Source of the DNA: Oscillatoria sp. FACHB-1406
GTDB lineage: Bacteria > Cyanobacteriota > Cyanobacteriia > Cyanobacteriales > Spirulinaceae
Assembly: GCF_014698145.1 (NCBI RefSeq)
Contig: NZ_JACJSM010000007.1
Coordinates: 1 to 64,000, forward strand
Reading direction: 5' to 3'
DNA length: 64,000 bases
Shown here: positions 42,414 to 50,070 of the stretch, piece by piece
Layout of the letters: the number at the start of each line of letters is the position of its first letter
Position numbering within the stretch: the stretch's first letter is position 1
Notes under the pieces: model-generated
Seen by the model: the letters and a program-made list of their open reading frames with translations, nothing else
The model's database searches: none
What the model was told of the DNA's origin: nothing
Made by a program: the position numbers and the translations under genes

Positions 42414-42749
42414 ATGTTAGAAGCGTGCGCGTTAACAACAATATTAATCGGTTTTCTAGGGATTATTTTAAAGAAAAATCTCGTCATGAAAATTGTTTCA
42501 ATGGATGTCATGAGTACCGGAGTTGTTGCTTATTACGTGCTAATGGCATCGAGCGATGGTTTGTTGACCCCAATTTTAGGGGATATCAAAAATACCGACT
42601 ATGCCGATCCAGTTCCCCAAGCCGTTATTTTAACCGCCATCGTCATCGGCTTTTCCATTCAAGCATTAATGCTTGTCGGCGTGATGAAACTCGCCCGAGA
42701 CAATCCAACCTTAGAGAGTCGCGAAATCGAAAATAATAATAGGCTATGA
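42414..42749 (+). CDS. mrpC: Mrp antiporter subunit C (NuoK-like)
   Basis: A 111-residue membrane protein with three helices, homologous to NuoK/MnhC: LEACALTTILIGFLGIILKK, VSMDVMSTGVVAYYV and PVPQAVILTAIVIGFSIQAL. The PQALVLTAIVI-like helix with its conserved threonine is typical of MrpC. It is the first gene of a seven-gene operon in which adjacent frames overlap by four bases or slightly more. The complex exchanges Na+ (or K+) for H+ and supports salt and pH tolerance. The stop overlaps the mrpD start (42746-42749). Confidence 0.88.
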   Translation: MLEACALTTILIGFLGIILKKNLVMKIVSMDVMSTGVVAYYVLMASSDGLLTPILGDIKNTDYADPVPQAVILTAIVIGFSIQALMLVGVMKLARDNPTLESREIENNNRL

Positions 42750-44194
42750 ATGCTCTGACAATCGCTTGGATTGCCTTCCCCTTCTTCATTGGGTTCCTCA
42801 TCTTCCTATTTCCAAAAATCGATCGCGTCCTCGGAGTAATCGCAACCTTCGCCTCCATTGAATACGCGATTCTTTTATTTCTTCAGCCCTCACCCCTCAA
42901 CTACCAGCTATTAGACAGCTTCGGGGTGACATTAATTTTAGACCAGCTAACCAGTTATTTCATCCTCACCAATGCCCTCGTTACCTTAGCCGTCTTGTTC
43001 TACTGTTGGCAGCGCGGGAAAAGTGCCTTTTTCTACGGCCAACTGCTGATTTTACACGGTAGCGTTAATGCGGCCTTTGCCTGTGCGGATTTAATCAGCT
43101 TGTACGTGGCGCTGGAAGTGAGCGGAATTGCCGCATTCCTGCTGATTGCCTATCCGCGCAGCGATCGCACGCTTTGGGTTGCCTTGCGCTACCTCTTCGT
43201 CAGCAATACTGCCATGCTGTTCTACCTCATCGGTGCAGTCTTGGTGTATCGGGCGAGTCATTCCTTCAGTTTCGCCGGATTGGGGAACGCGCCCCCCGAA
43301 GCGATCGCGCTGATTTTTCTGGGATTATTAGTTAAAGGTGGAATCTTCCTCTCTGGATTGTGGCTTCCGCTGACGCACTCCGAATCCGAAACCCCCGTCT
43401 CGGCAATCCTTTCCGGCGTTGTCGTCAAAGCAGGCGTATATCCCCTAATTCGCTGCGCGTTGATGGTGGAGGAAGTCGAACCCATCGTCCGCTTTTTTGG
43501 CGTAGTAACGGCCTTACTCGGCGTATTCTTCGCTGTCTTTGAAAAAGATAGTAAGCGAATGCTCGCATTTCATACCATATCCCAACTGGGTTTTATCCTT
43601 GCCGCACCCGTTGTCGGCGGGTTCTACGCCCTCACCCACGGACTGGTGAAAGCGGCGCTATTTATGCTAGCCGGACGCTTACCGAGTCGCAGCTTTAAAG
43701 AATTGCAAGAACGTCCCATCGATCGCCAGATTTGGATTGCTTTAGTCATTGCCAGCTTTTCGATTTCCGGTTTCCCGATGTTAGCCGGTTTTGGAGCCAA
43801 GATCTTAACCTCCAAAAACTTTTTGCCGTGGCAAGAAGTCGCGATGAATATTGCAGCCCTGGGAACCGCAATTTCTTTTGCAAAGTTCATCTTTTTGCCC
43901 TTCAAAAACTCGGAAGAGAAGTCAGAAATCCAACGCGGTTTTTGGGCAGCTATGTTAATCTTACTGGGTGGATTAATCGCCGCCAATAGTGTTTACTACG
44001 AAGCCTATACTTGGGGGAACGTTATTAAACCGATCGCAACGATTGTTGTAGGATGGGGACTGTACTTAACAATTTTCAAGCGAGCGAGCGTCAAACTTCC
44101 TCGCGTTGTTGAAGAATTCGAGCATTTAATCGGAGGAATGACGTTAATGTCAATGTTTATTTTTTGGATTGTGTTGATACGTTCAAACTTATGA
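42746..44194 (+). CDS. mrpD: Mrp antiporter subunit D (NuoN/NuoM-like proton channel)
   Basis: A 482-residue protein with about 13-14 membrane helices and the proton-translocating module of complex I. The conserved helix with glutamate (ISLYVALEVSGIAAFLLIAY), the lysine helix (GLLVKGGIFLSGLWLPLTHS) and the HTISQLGFILA block are present. It couples cation export to proton uptake with the A/D-type partners. A large MrpA gene is not present in this operon, so MrpD is the only large channel subunit visible. Overlaps mrpE by four bases. Confidence 0.9.
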   Translation: MNALTIAWIAFPFFIGFLIFLFPKIDRVLGVIATFASIEYAILLFLQPSPLNYQLLDSFGVTLILDQLTSYFILTNALVTLAVLFYCWQRGKSAFFYGQLLILHGSVNAAFACADLISLYVALEVSGIAAFLLIAYPRSDRTLWVALRYLFVSNTAMLFYLIGAVLVYRASHSFSFAGLGNAPPEAIALIFLGLLVKGGIFLSGLWLPLTHSESETPVSAILSGVVVKAGVYPLIRCALMVEEVEPIVRFFGVVTALLGVFFAVFEKDSKRMLAFHTISQLGFILAAPVVGGFYALTHGLVKAALFMLAGRLPSRSFKELQERPIDRQIWIALVIASFSISGFPMLAGFGAKILTSKNFLPWQEVAMNIAALGTAISFAKFIFLPFKNSEEKSEIQRGFWAAMLILLGGLIAANSVYYEAYTWGNVIKPIATIVVGWGLYLTIFKRASVKLPRVVEEFEHLIGGMTLMSMFIFWIVLIRSNL

Positions 44195-44565
44195 ATCTCC
44201 TATTAAGATTGACGATTTGGTTCTTATTAACCTCAGATTTCAGTTTGCCGAACATTATTATCGGGATTGCGATCGCCTTACTGCTGCCCGGGCCGCGCAT
44301 AACCTCGGCATCGCTGGGAGATTGGCTGCGCGCGCTGCGCGAGATTTTTGTTGCCGTTCCTCAAGCTTATGTCGAAGCAGTTGAAATGATCCTGCGCCCG
44401 CACCGCCACGAAGAGATCGTCGCCGAACGGGTTAAACCGCAGCGATCGCTGGGATTAATTTTTCTCGATATTTTTCTGATTACTTTTACCCCAAAAACCA
44501 TTGTCGTGAGATATCGGCAAGAAGGATGGTACGACGTTCATTACGTGCGAAGGAGGCTGCATTGA
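44191..44565 (+). CDS. mrpE: Mrp antiporter subunit E
   Basis: A 124-residue protein. Start ATG at 44191 overlaps the mrpD stop. The N-terminal membrane helices (LLLRLTIWFLLTSDFSLPNI) are followed by the MnhE-type ALREIFVAVPQAYVEAVEMI and a C-terminal soluble part (LIFLDIFLITFTPKTIVV, then RYRQEGWYDVHYV). This fits MrpE, a small assembly/stability subunit. An in-frame opening at 44164 lies inside mrpD and is rejected. Confidence 0.85.
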   Translation: MNLLLRLTIWFLLTSDFSLPNIIIGIAIALLLPGPRITSASLGDWLRALREIFVAVPQAYVEAVEMILRPHRHEEIVAERVKPQRSLGLIFLDIFLITFTPKTIVVRYRQEGWYDVHYVRRRLH

Positions 44566-44822
44566 CTCTCAATGAAATGATTTTAATGGGCGCGATCGCA
44601 ACCTTGCTCGTTCCCCTATACGAAGCGTGGAAAGATGAAAATATCTGGCAAACTATGCTTGCTTTTGCCAGCATTTCCAGCAAAACCGCAATTATTGCTT
44701 TGCTCGTTTCCGTGCTGCGCGACGATTGGATGCTGGGGGTTGTTGCAGTTATCATCCTCAGCGTTGGTAATGCCGGATTAATGTTACTCGCTCACATTCT
44801 CAAACGCTTGCAAGAAGAATGA
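44562..44822 (+). CDS. mrpF: Mrp antiporter subunit F
   Basis: An 86-residue protein with three membrane helices (MGAIATLLVPLYEAW, AIIALLVSVLRDDWMLG and VVAVIILSVGNAGLMLLAHIL). Size, position between E and G, and the central acidic residues fit MrpF. The TTG at 44562 overlaps the mrpE stop (TTGA), matching the coupling used in the rest of the operon; ATG at 44577 is an alternative. Sequence similarity to classical MrpF is weak, so position carries much of the weight. Confidence 0.75.
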   Translation: MTLNEMILMGAIATLLVPLYEAWKDENIWQTMLAFASISSKTAIIALLVSVLRDDWMLGVVAVIILSVGNAGLMLLAHILKRLQEE

Positions 44823-45103
44823 TCAATTTACTCAGTTATCTTTGCTTGGGAATCGGTCTCTTTTTTTGGTATTGGGGAACCTTACCGCTGTTGGGCAAGC
44901 GATCGGTATTATTCAAACTGCACAGCTTGTCCGTATCCGATACATTAGGTTCGATCGCGATCGTTATCGGACTGCTGCTGAGAATTCCCAGCGAATGGCC
45001 GCTTCTCGTCCTCGCCCTCGTTAGCTTAGCCCTCTGGAATACCATGCTGGGCTACGTTTTAGCTTATTGCTCGACCAAAGAAGGCGAAAATGACCTCTCC
45101 TAA
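44819..45103 (+). CDS. mrpG: Mrp antiporter subunit G
   Basis: A 94-residue membrane protein. It has three helices, with LGIGLFFWYWGTLPLLGKRS, VLFKLHSLSVSDTLGSIAIV and a C-terminal LALVSLALWNTMLGYVLA. The LxxLSxSDTLGS segment corresponds to the MrpG HAxxKAxTLG block. Its ATG overlaps the mrpF stop by four bases, and its end overlaps the next start by 14 bases. Confidence 0.85.
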   Translation: MINLLSYLCLGIGLFFWYWGTLPLLGKRSVLFKLHSLSVSDTLGSIAIVIGLLLRIPSEWPLLVLALVSLALWNTMLGYVLAYCSTKEGENDLS

Positions 45104-45650
45104 CCTTGAAATTAACTTTATCGTCCTTTTGCTCCCGATCGCGGCTGCCTTAGTCGTCTTTCAGGTTAACCCCTATCATACCCTCGTGCTGCGGGGAATG
45201 CTAGGCGCGATCGCAGCCCTCGTCTACACCGTCTCCGGCGCGCCCGATGTCGCCCTCACCGAAGCCTTAGTCGGAACGCTGCTGGCGATTACCCTTTACG
45301 CCGTCGCGGTGCGATCCTCCTTAGTCTTGCGCCTGGGCATTTTAGAAGGAAAAGAAAGCGAATTGCAGCGCGTTTTAGCCGACTTGCGCGCCGTTATCGA
45401 ACGGCACTACCTGCGGCTAGAAATCGTTCCCTACGCCGAAAAACAAGCATTAGAAAGCGCCCTCGCAGAAAAGGAAATTCACGCAATTTGCTCGTCAGAA
45501 GGAATGCCGGAAAAAGCCGCCCGCCTCACCGTTCGCATTCGCCGCATTTACGACATTCTCGAAGCCGAACTGCGATCGCCCGAGACGATTTTAAATCATG
45601 TTGAAGTAACCGACGCGATCGTCCCCCAATTGGAGAAAAAGCATCTATGA
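45090..45650 (+). CDS. DUF4040 (MbhD-like) Mrp subunit with cytoplasmic tail
   Basis: A 186-residue protein. The N-terminal ~80 residues hold three helices matching DUF4040/MbhD, the part of MrpA found as a separate subunit in membrane hydrogenases: LRGMLGAIAALVYTVSGAPD followed by VALTEALVGTLLAITLYAVA. The SGAPDVALTEA motif is diagnostic. The remaining ~100 residues are soluble and helical (LQRVLADLRAVIERHYLRLE) and are not part of classical MrpA. The gene replaces the C-terminal portion of MrpA in this operon. Confidence 0.82.
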   Translation: MTSPNLEINFIVLLLPIAAALVVFQVNPYHTLVLRGMLGAIAALVYTVSGAPDVALTEALVGTLLAITLYAVAVRSSLVLRLGILEGKESELQRVLADLRAVIERHYLRLEIVPYAEKQALESALAEKEIHAICSSEGMPEKAARLTVRIRRIYDILEAELRSPETILNHVEVTDAIVPQLEKKHL

Positions 45651-46306
45651 AATGGGTTTATATTATTGCAAGCATCCTACTGTTCGTTAAAATGCTCCTC
45701 GTGGCGAACCCTAGCGCAGACTTTCCGCTGCCCATTGTCGAAACCATCGTGCGAGAAAGTGGCGTTCCTAACGCCGTCTCCGGGGTAATTTTCCGCAACC
45801 GCCTCTACGACACCATTTTTGAAGTCGTCGTCTTTACGATCGCAATTTTAGGCTGCAACTACCTCCTCGCCACAGAAAAGCCCTTTCCGATGGTGTATCA
45901 ACTCCCTGACAGCCCTTCAATTTTATTAGCACGCTTAGGAGCAACAATCTCGGCGTTGGTCGGAATCGAACTAGCAATTCGCGGCCATCTCAGTCCTGGA
46001 GGCGGTTTTGCGGCGGGCGTTGCAGGCGGAACTGCCATTGGTTTAGTCGCGATTACCTACTCCCCCCAAGCCATGCAGCAAATTTATCAACGTTGGCAAG
46101 CTGCCCGCTGGGAGAAAGTTTCAGTATTGCTATTTATCGTGCTTTCTGCCGTTACTCTCTGCGGTTGGGAACTCCCCCACGGCGACTTAGGGACATTAGT
46201 TAGCGGCGGTATTTTGCCCTTCCTCAACTTTTTAGTTGCCGTGAAAGTTGCATTGGGTTCTTGGGCGGTAATTTTGTTGTTTATTCACTATCGAGGATTG
46301 TTGTGA
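45647..46306 (+). CDS. mrpB: Mrp antiporter subunit B (MnhB), last gene of the operon
   Basis: A 219-residue membrane protein. The MnhB motif GHLSPGGGFAAGVAGGTAIG is complete and is the family signature. About 70 residues before it (residues 1-75) carry extra helices (IFEVVVFTIAILGCNYLLA) resembling the MbhE/MrpA-tail segment, so this is an MbhE-MrpB fusion-like protein. Its ATG overlaps the previous stop by four bases (45647-45650). Confidence 0.85.
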   Translation: MKWVYIIASILLFVKMLLVANPSADFPLPIVETIVRESGVPNAVSGVIFRNRLYDTIFEVVVFTIAILGCNYLLATEKPFPMVYQLPDSPSILLARLGATISALVGIELAIRGHLSPGGGFAAGVAGGTAIGLVAITYSPQAMQQIYQRWQAARWEKVSVLLFIVLSAVTLCGWELPHGDLGTLVSGGILPFLNFLVAVKVALGSWAVILLFIHYRGLL

Positions 46307-46322
46307 GCGATCGCATTGTCTT

Positions 46323-46344
46323 GACAGACTGTAGACGATCTGTC
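46323..46344. promoter_or_regulatory. Inverted repeat, candidate operator for the XRE regulator
   Basis: GACAGA (46323-46328) and TCTGTC (46339-46344) flank TGTAGACG. A related sequence (TACGGACTATCCGTCAC) lies at 46798-46815 upstream of the XRE gene. The two share a GAC/GTCAC core, as expected for sites of one regulator. Confidence 0.35.
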
Positions 46345-46347
46345 ACC

Positions 46348-46554
46348 ATGAAGACTAGAGATCGTTTGTTCTTAACTATGGAATTGCAACTCTCTTTATT
46401 TCCGAGCGATCGAGAAGCTCCAAATACCAGCAAGAAATCCGATAATAAATCGAAGACTTTATACTGGGAGGAACTTTTCTTAAACTTTTGCCTGAGATTT
46501 TCCGCCGATTCAAAATTCATTCTCTTTTCTCGCTCTCTCGCTCCAGGTTATTAA
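46348..46554 (+). CDS. Short hypothetical reading frame next to the XRE gene
   Basis: A 68-residue frame beginning MKTRDRLFLTMELQLSLFPS, with no recognised domain. It starts directly after the inverted repeat at 46323-46344 and its 3' end overlaps the convergent XRE gene by 38 bases. A start at 46378 (MELQLSLFPSDREA) is equally possible. It may be the truncated start of a gene formerly controlled by the XRE protein. No ribosome-binding site is visible and it may not be expressed. Confidence 0.3.
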   Translation: MKTRDRLFLTMELQLSLFPSDREAPNTSKKSDNKSKTLYWEELFLNFCLRFSADSKFILFSRSLAPGY

Positions 46555-46765
46555 GAAGGTTTGAGACGGTAAGATTTAAGCCTCTAGCTAGGGCGACAAT
46601 CGCCGTTAGAGAAGGATTTCTCACGCCGCGCTCTAATCCCGATATATAGGTGCGATCGAGGTTACAACGCAATCCCAGTTCTTCCTGCGAGATCCCGGCT
46701 GCCGTCCGATGTTGTCTGATTAAAGAGCCGAAAGCTTTCAGGATTTTTGCTTTTGAGGGTTCCAT
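46517..46765 (-). CDS. XRE-family transcriptional regulator
   Basis: An 82-residue single-domain helix-turn-helix protein. The domain reads FGSLIRQHRTAAGISQEELG, then LRCNLDRTYISGLERGVRNP and SLTAIVALARGL. This is very close to controller (C) proteins of restriction-modification systems and to SinR-like repressors. No restriction or methylase gene lies nearby. Related dyad-like sites sit before this gene (46794-46815) and before the small frame opposite it (46323-46344), suggesting autoregulation. Confidence 0.85.
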   Translation of the reverse strand: MEPSKAKILKAFGSLIRQHRTAAGISQEELGLRCNLDRTYISGLERGVRNPSLTAIVALARGLNLTVSNLLNNLERESEKRE

Positions 46766-46793
46766 TCAACCATCGTCAATGCTAGATGACAAT

Positions 46794-46815
46794 GAGTCTA
46801 CGGACTATCCGTCAC
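46794..46815. promoter_or_regulatory. Candidate operator upstream of the XRE regulator
   Basis: GAGTCTACGGACTATCCGTC includes the small dyads GGACTATCC and GAC...GTC. It lies 29 bases before the XRE start (minus strand) and shares its core with 46323-46344. The call rests on this resemblance only. Confidence 0.35.
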
Positions 46816-46938
46816 ATATTTCAGGATAAATTGTCGTTTAAGGCAACAACTCAAAGTAATCGCAGTGGCTTGGACGAATAATTGAAAAATCTCGACGATC
46901 GAGTTTTATACCTCTGAAGCAATCAATACTCAACCCTA

Positions 46939-47089
46939 TATAGCGGTTTTCACATGAATGAGGTACACCCAGCGGGCGAATACCATTCGCCCCTACGGGG
47001 CGGCGTTTAATTTCGAGGCGACCTCGAAATCCGCGCCCCTACCGATTTCATTTTTGGATCTGTACCTCACACAAAAGAAAAACGTTATA
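46939..47089. mobile_element. MITE, 151 bp, with IS630-type terminal inverted repeats
   Basis: Left end TATAGCGGTTTTCACATGAA (46939 on) and right end TGTACCTCAC...ACGTTATA (47061-47089) are imperfect inverted repeats (about 22 of 29 positions). The left end matches the IS630 end at 73-101 at about 26 of 29. Inside are two hairpin-forming blocks, GGGCGAATACCATTCGCCC and GAGGCGACCTCG. It has no coding capacity. Its right end overlaps the 3' end of the NlpC/P60 gene. Confidence 0.78.
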
Positions 47090-47764
47090 ACTTTCCATCA
47101 CTCGCCCCGCCCCGCAAAATTGCTCGTAATAAGCGCGACTCACCGCGTCGCCCTCTGCCGAAAGTTCGTCAATCCCAATCCCATTACGTCCAATCTCTTT
47201 CCCCGAACTATGGATATATTTTCCCTCTCCTAAATACAGCGCAACGTGAGTCACTCGATGGGTTTTCTTGAAAAACAGTAAATCGCCCCGTTGCAAGTCT
47301 TCTACCTCAATTGGTTGGGTAAAATCCGCTTGTTGATAAGAATCCCGAGGCAACCAAATTCCGGAAGCAGAAAACGCCGCCTGCATTAGTCCCGAACAAT
47401 CGTAGTTCGGCGCAACCGTTCCGCCCCAAAGATATTCATTCGTACAGTCCATTGCTGCTAACATGAAATCAATAATTTCGGGAAGTCGTTGTTCGATTTC
47501 CTCGCGGGTAACGAAGATCGATTTGTAAGGCGTTGCTGGTGCTTCGAGGTGCGGTAAATCGGTCATCAGCAACCAACCGCTATAGCCATCCTCGCATAAC
47601 TGCACTTCTATTGCCGCTTCGACGGGTGCGGGCGTAAGGATGCGTAAAAAGCGCCCTGCGGCGGCTTGCGTGACTAAACTTTCGGCTTGAGGCGACTTGT
47701 AAAGATTCAGCGCGGTTAAGCAGCGATATTGCCCTGTTGCAGAGGTTGGTAAGGTTGGTATCAT
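47048..47764 (-). CDS. NlpC/P60 family cell-wall peptidase with N-terminal SH3-like domain
   Basis: A 238-residue protein. Residues about 10-75 form an SH3-like wall-binding domain (YRCLTALNLYKSPQAESLV). The C-terminal NlpC/P60 (C40) domain has the catalytic cysteine in NYDCSGLMQAAFSASGIWLP, the first histidine in RVTHVALYLG and a further histidine in KYIHSSG. Such enzymes cut the D-Glu-diamino-acid bond of peptidoglycan peptides. The last 13 residues (YNVFLLCEVQIQK) and the stop codon are encoded by the MITE end at 47061-47089, so the original C-terminus was replaced. The catalytic core is unaffected. Confidence 0.9.
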   Translation of the reverse strand: MIPTLPTSATGQYRCLTALNLYKSPQAESLVTQAAAGRFLRILTPAPVEAAIEVQLCEDGYSGWLLMTDLPHLEAPATPYKSIFVTREEIEQRLPEIIDFMLAAMDCTNEYLWGGTVAPNYDCSGLMQAAFSASGIWLPRDSYQQADFTQPIEVEDLQRGDLLFFKKTHRVTHVALYLGEGKYIHSSGKEIGRNGIGIDELSAEGDAVSRAYYEQFCGAGRVMESYNVFLLCEVQIQK

Positions 47765-47913
47765 ATCAGTTCGATGCGATCGCGCGGTTTTTTAAAAGTT
47801 ACCCGAGGCATAGCACTGCGGCTGCCCCTATTTAGCTTAACTGGGTCAGGTAGCAGCGAACAAAAAAGCAAAATCCAGTTAGAATAACTCTCAAGCTATT
47901 CCCCAAACTGGCG

Positions 47914-49539
47914 ATGACTGCGACTCTAAAAGAATTCGAGATAACCATTCCCGAAATGACAGCGGGGCGAAAGCACTACCGCCCGCAAAATCACCGCCGC
48001 ATTCTCTGCGTGTTTCCGAAGTACGCGCAATCCTTCGGAACGCTGCACCACGCCTATCCTCTCACGGGCGGACGGGTGCGCGCCTTTATGCCCCCCCAAG
48101 GACTTCTGATTGTCGCTGCTTACCTCCCCTCGGAATGGGAGGTTCGCTTCATTGACGAAAATATTAAACCGGCGAAAGCTTCGGATTATCGTTGGGCGGA
48201 TGTTGTCATCGTTAGCGGAATGCACATCCAGCGCCCTCAAATTAACCGCATCAACGAACTCGCCCACAAAGCCGGAAAAATAACGTTTGTGGGCGGTCCT
48301 TCCGTTTCCGGCTGTCCGGAATATTACCCCGACTTCGACCTGCTGCATTTGGGCGAATTGGGCGACGCAACCGATAAAATTATTGAGTACGTCGATTTGC
48401 ACGGCGATCGCAGACCCGAACAACAAATTCGCTTTGAAACCCAAGAACGCCTCCCGTTAAGCGAATTTCCCACCCCCGCTTACCACCTCATCAATCTCGA
48501 CCAATATTTCCTCGCGAATATCCAATTTTCTAGCGGTTGTCCCTATCGCTGCGAGTTCTGCGACATTCCCGAACTCTACGGGCGCAATCCCCGCCTGAAA
48601 ACGCCCCAGCAGGTTGTCGCCGAACTGGATGCGATGCTAGAAAGTGGCAATCCCGGCGCGGTGTATTTCGTCGATGATAACTTTATTGGCAATCGGCGCG
48701 CGGTGACGGAATTGTTACCCCATCTCATCGATTGGCAGAAACGGCGCGGTTATCCGGTGCAATTTGCTTGCGAAGCGACGCTCAATCTCGCTCAAAGTCC
48801 CCAAATCTTGGAGATGATGCGCGAGGCTTACTTTTGTACGGTATTTTGCGGCATCGAAACGCCGGAAACCGACGCGTTAAAGTCGATTTCTAAGCAGCAC
48901 AACCTGAGTATGCCGATTTTGGAGGCCGTGAAAACCTTCAATCGCTACGGAATGGAGGTGGTTTCGGGGATTATTATCGGTCTCGATACCGATACGCCCG
49001 ATACAGGCGATCGCATCCTGGAATTTATTCGCCTTTCCAATATTCCGATGTTGACAATTAACCTTCTTCATGCTTTGCCTCGGACTCCACTTTGGCGAAG
49101 ATTGGAAGCGGAAGGGCGATTGTCTTTTGATGAAACGCGCGAATCGAACGTCGAATTTCTCTTACCTTACGAACAAGTGGTTGAGATGTGGCGGCGTTGC
49201 ATCACCACCGCTTACGATCCGGATTTTCTCTATCGACGCTATGCGTATAATATGGAGCATACTTATCCCAATCGCATCAAAGTTCCGAACAGTCCGGCGC
49301 GAGTTTCAAAGAAGAATATTCGCAAGGGATTGACGATGTTAGGGAATATTTTATTGCGCGTGGGCGTTTTTAGTCGCTACCGCAAGACGTTTTGGGAGTT
49401 AGCAGGCCCGAAACTGAAAGCAGGTAAGATTGAGGGAATTATTCATGTGGGAATGGTGGGGCATCATTTGATTCAATTCGCCCGAGAGTGCGGGCGCGGC
49501 GATGAATCTGCCTCATTTTACGCTCAAAAATTACGTTGA
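47914..49539 (+). CDS. B12-binding-domain radical SAM protein (DUF4070 type)
   Basis: A 541-residue enzyme. An N-terminal cobalamin-binding-like Rossmann domain (about 30-165, VVIVSGMHIQRPQINRINEL) is followed by a radical SAM barrel whose [4Fe-4S] cluster binds the cysteines of SSGCPYRCEFCDIPELYGR (CxxxCxxC). Later blocks are VYFVDDNFIGNRRAV and VVSGIIIGLDTDTPDTGDRI. The C-terminal ~140 residues match DUF4070. Relatives include enzymes of hopanoid and tetrapyrrole-type C-methylation, but the substrate here is not known. It is monocistronic and followed by REP-like repeats. Confidence 0.88.
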   Translation: MTATLKEFEITIPEMTAGRKHYRPQNHRRILCVFPKYAQSFGTLHHAYPLTGGRVRAFMPPQGLLIVAAYLPSEWEVRFIDENIKPAKASDYRWADVVIVSGMHIQRPQINRINELAHKAGKITFVGGPSVSGCPEYYPDFDLLHLGELGDATDKIIEYVDLHGDRRPEQQIRFETQERLPLSEFPTPAYHLINLDQYFLANIQFSSGCPYRCEFCDIPELYGRNPRLKTPQQVVAELDAMLESGNPGAVYFVDDNFIGNRRAVTELLPHLIDWQKRRGYPVQFACEATLNLAQSPQILEMMREAYFCTVFCGIETPETDALKSISKQHNLSMPILEAVKTFNRYGMEVVSGIIIGLDTDTPDTGDRILEFIRLSNIPMLTINLLHALPRTPLWRRLEAEGRLSFDETRESNVEFLLPYEQVVEMWRRCITTAYDPDFLYRRYAYNMEHTYPNRIKVPNSPARVSKKNIRKGLTMLGNILLRVGVFSRYRKTFWELAGPKLKAGKIEGIIHVGMVGHHLIQFARECGRGDESASFYAQKLR

Positions 49540-49545
49540 ATGAGG

Positions 49546-49608
49546 CTTTAAGGGCGAAGGCCATTCGCCCCTACTTTTTTGGGTTTAAACCGACTTTGGT
49601 TTGAGAGT
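49546..49608 (+). repeat. REP-like direct repeat, copy 1
   Basis: The unit starts CTTTAAGGGCGAAGGCCATT with the hairpin GGGCGAA-GGCCA-TTCGCCC and ends GGTTTGAGAGT. A second copy follows at 49618-49677. The hairpin core recurs in the MITE (46973-46991, GGGCGAATACCATTCGCCC). Confidence 0.8.
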
Positions 49609-49617
49609 GTTACTCGA

Positions 49618-49677
49618 CTTTAAGGGCGAAGGCCATTCGCCCCTACCCTAGGTTTAAACCGGATTTGGTTTGAGAGT
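49618..49677 (+). repeat. REP-like direct repeat, copy 2
   Basis: Nearly identical to 49546-49608, slightly shorter between the hairpin and the GGTTTAAACCGG block (TTTAAACC is itself palindromic). The pair forms a tandem after the radical SAM gene. Confidence 0.8.
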
Positions 49678-49686
49678 CTAAACTCC

Positions 49687-49775
49687 GAATTACGAATTAC
49701 GAATTACGAATTACGAATTACGAATTACGAATTACGAATTACGAATTACGAATTACGAATTACGAATTACGAATT
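49687..49775. repeat. Heptamer tandem array (AATTACG), about 12 units
   Basis: Perfect GAATTAC units run for about 88 bases and end within the TAA stop codon (minus strand) of the NfeD-like gene at 49774. This is the longest AATTACG array in the window. Confidence 0.92.
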
Positions 49776-49977
49776 ATTCCAGGCGTTCGACGACTAAAGT
49801 CAGGTTCTCTCTACGGAGAACTCGCACGACTTCGCCAGGGACAAAAGTCATTTTGCGATCGCAGCGTGCCTCCCAGTAAGTGCCGCGAAACTTAACGCGC
49901 CCGCTTTTATAGGGTTGGATTTCTTCATCGACAATCGCTTCGCCTTGCCAAGGATTGGAACTGCGATCTATGGGCAT
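49774..49977 (-). CDS. NfeD-like C-terminal domain protein
   Basis: A 67-residue protein corresponding to the OB-fold C-terminal domain of NfeD: GEAIVDEEIQPYKSGRVKFR, GTYWEARCD and FVPGEVVRVLRRENLTLVVE. Full NfeD proteins carry membrane helices before this domain; this is the short soluble form often found alone in cyanobacteria. NfeD partners with stomatin/flotillin proteins in membrane-domain maintenance; none is nearby. The stop codon borders the heptamer array. Confidence 0.8.
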   Translation of the reverse strand: MPIDRSSNPWQGEAIVDEEIQPYKSGRVKFRGTYWEARCDRKMTFVPGEVVRVLRRENLTLVVERLE

Positions 49978-50070
49978 AAAATTTACGCTTCGGATATTTC
50001 TGTATATTCAGATTTTGCACGATTCTCGCTCGAGTTGGAAAAATAACTGGGTTTCCTCAATAAATGGCGA

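Noticed and set aside
42425-42736. 103-codon plus-strand frame overlapping mrpC
   Set aside because: mrpC in another frame has clear NuoK-like helices and coupled overlaps with mrpD; this frame has no membrane pattern.
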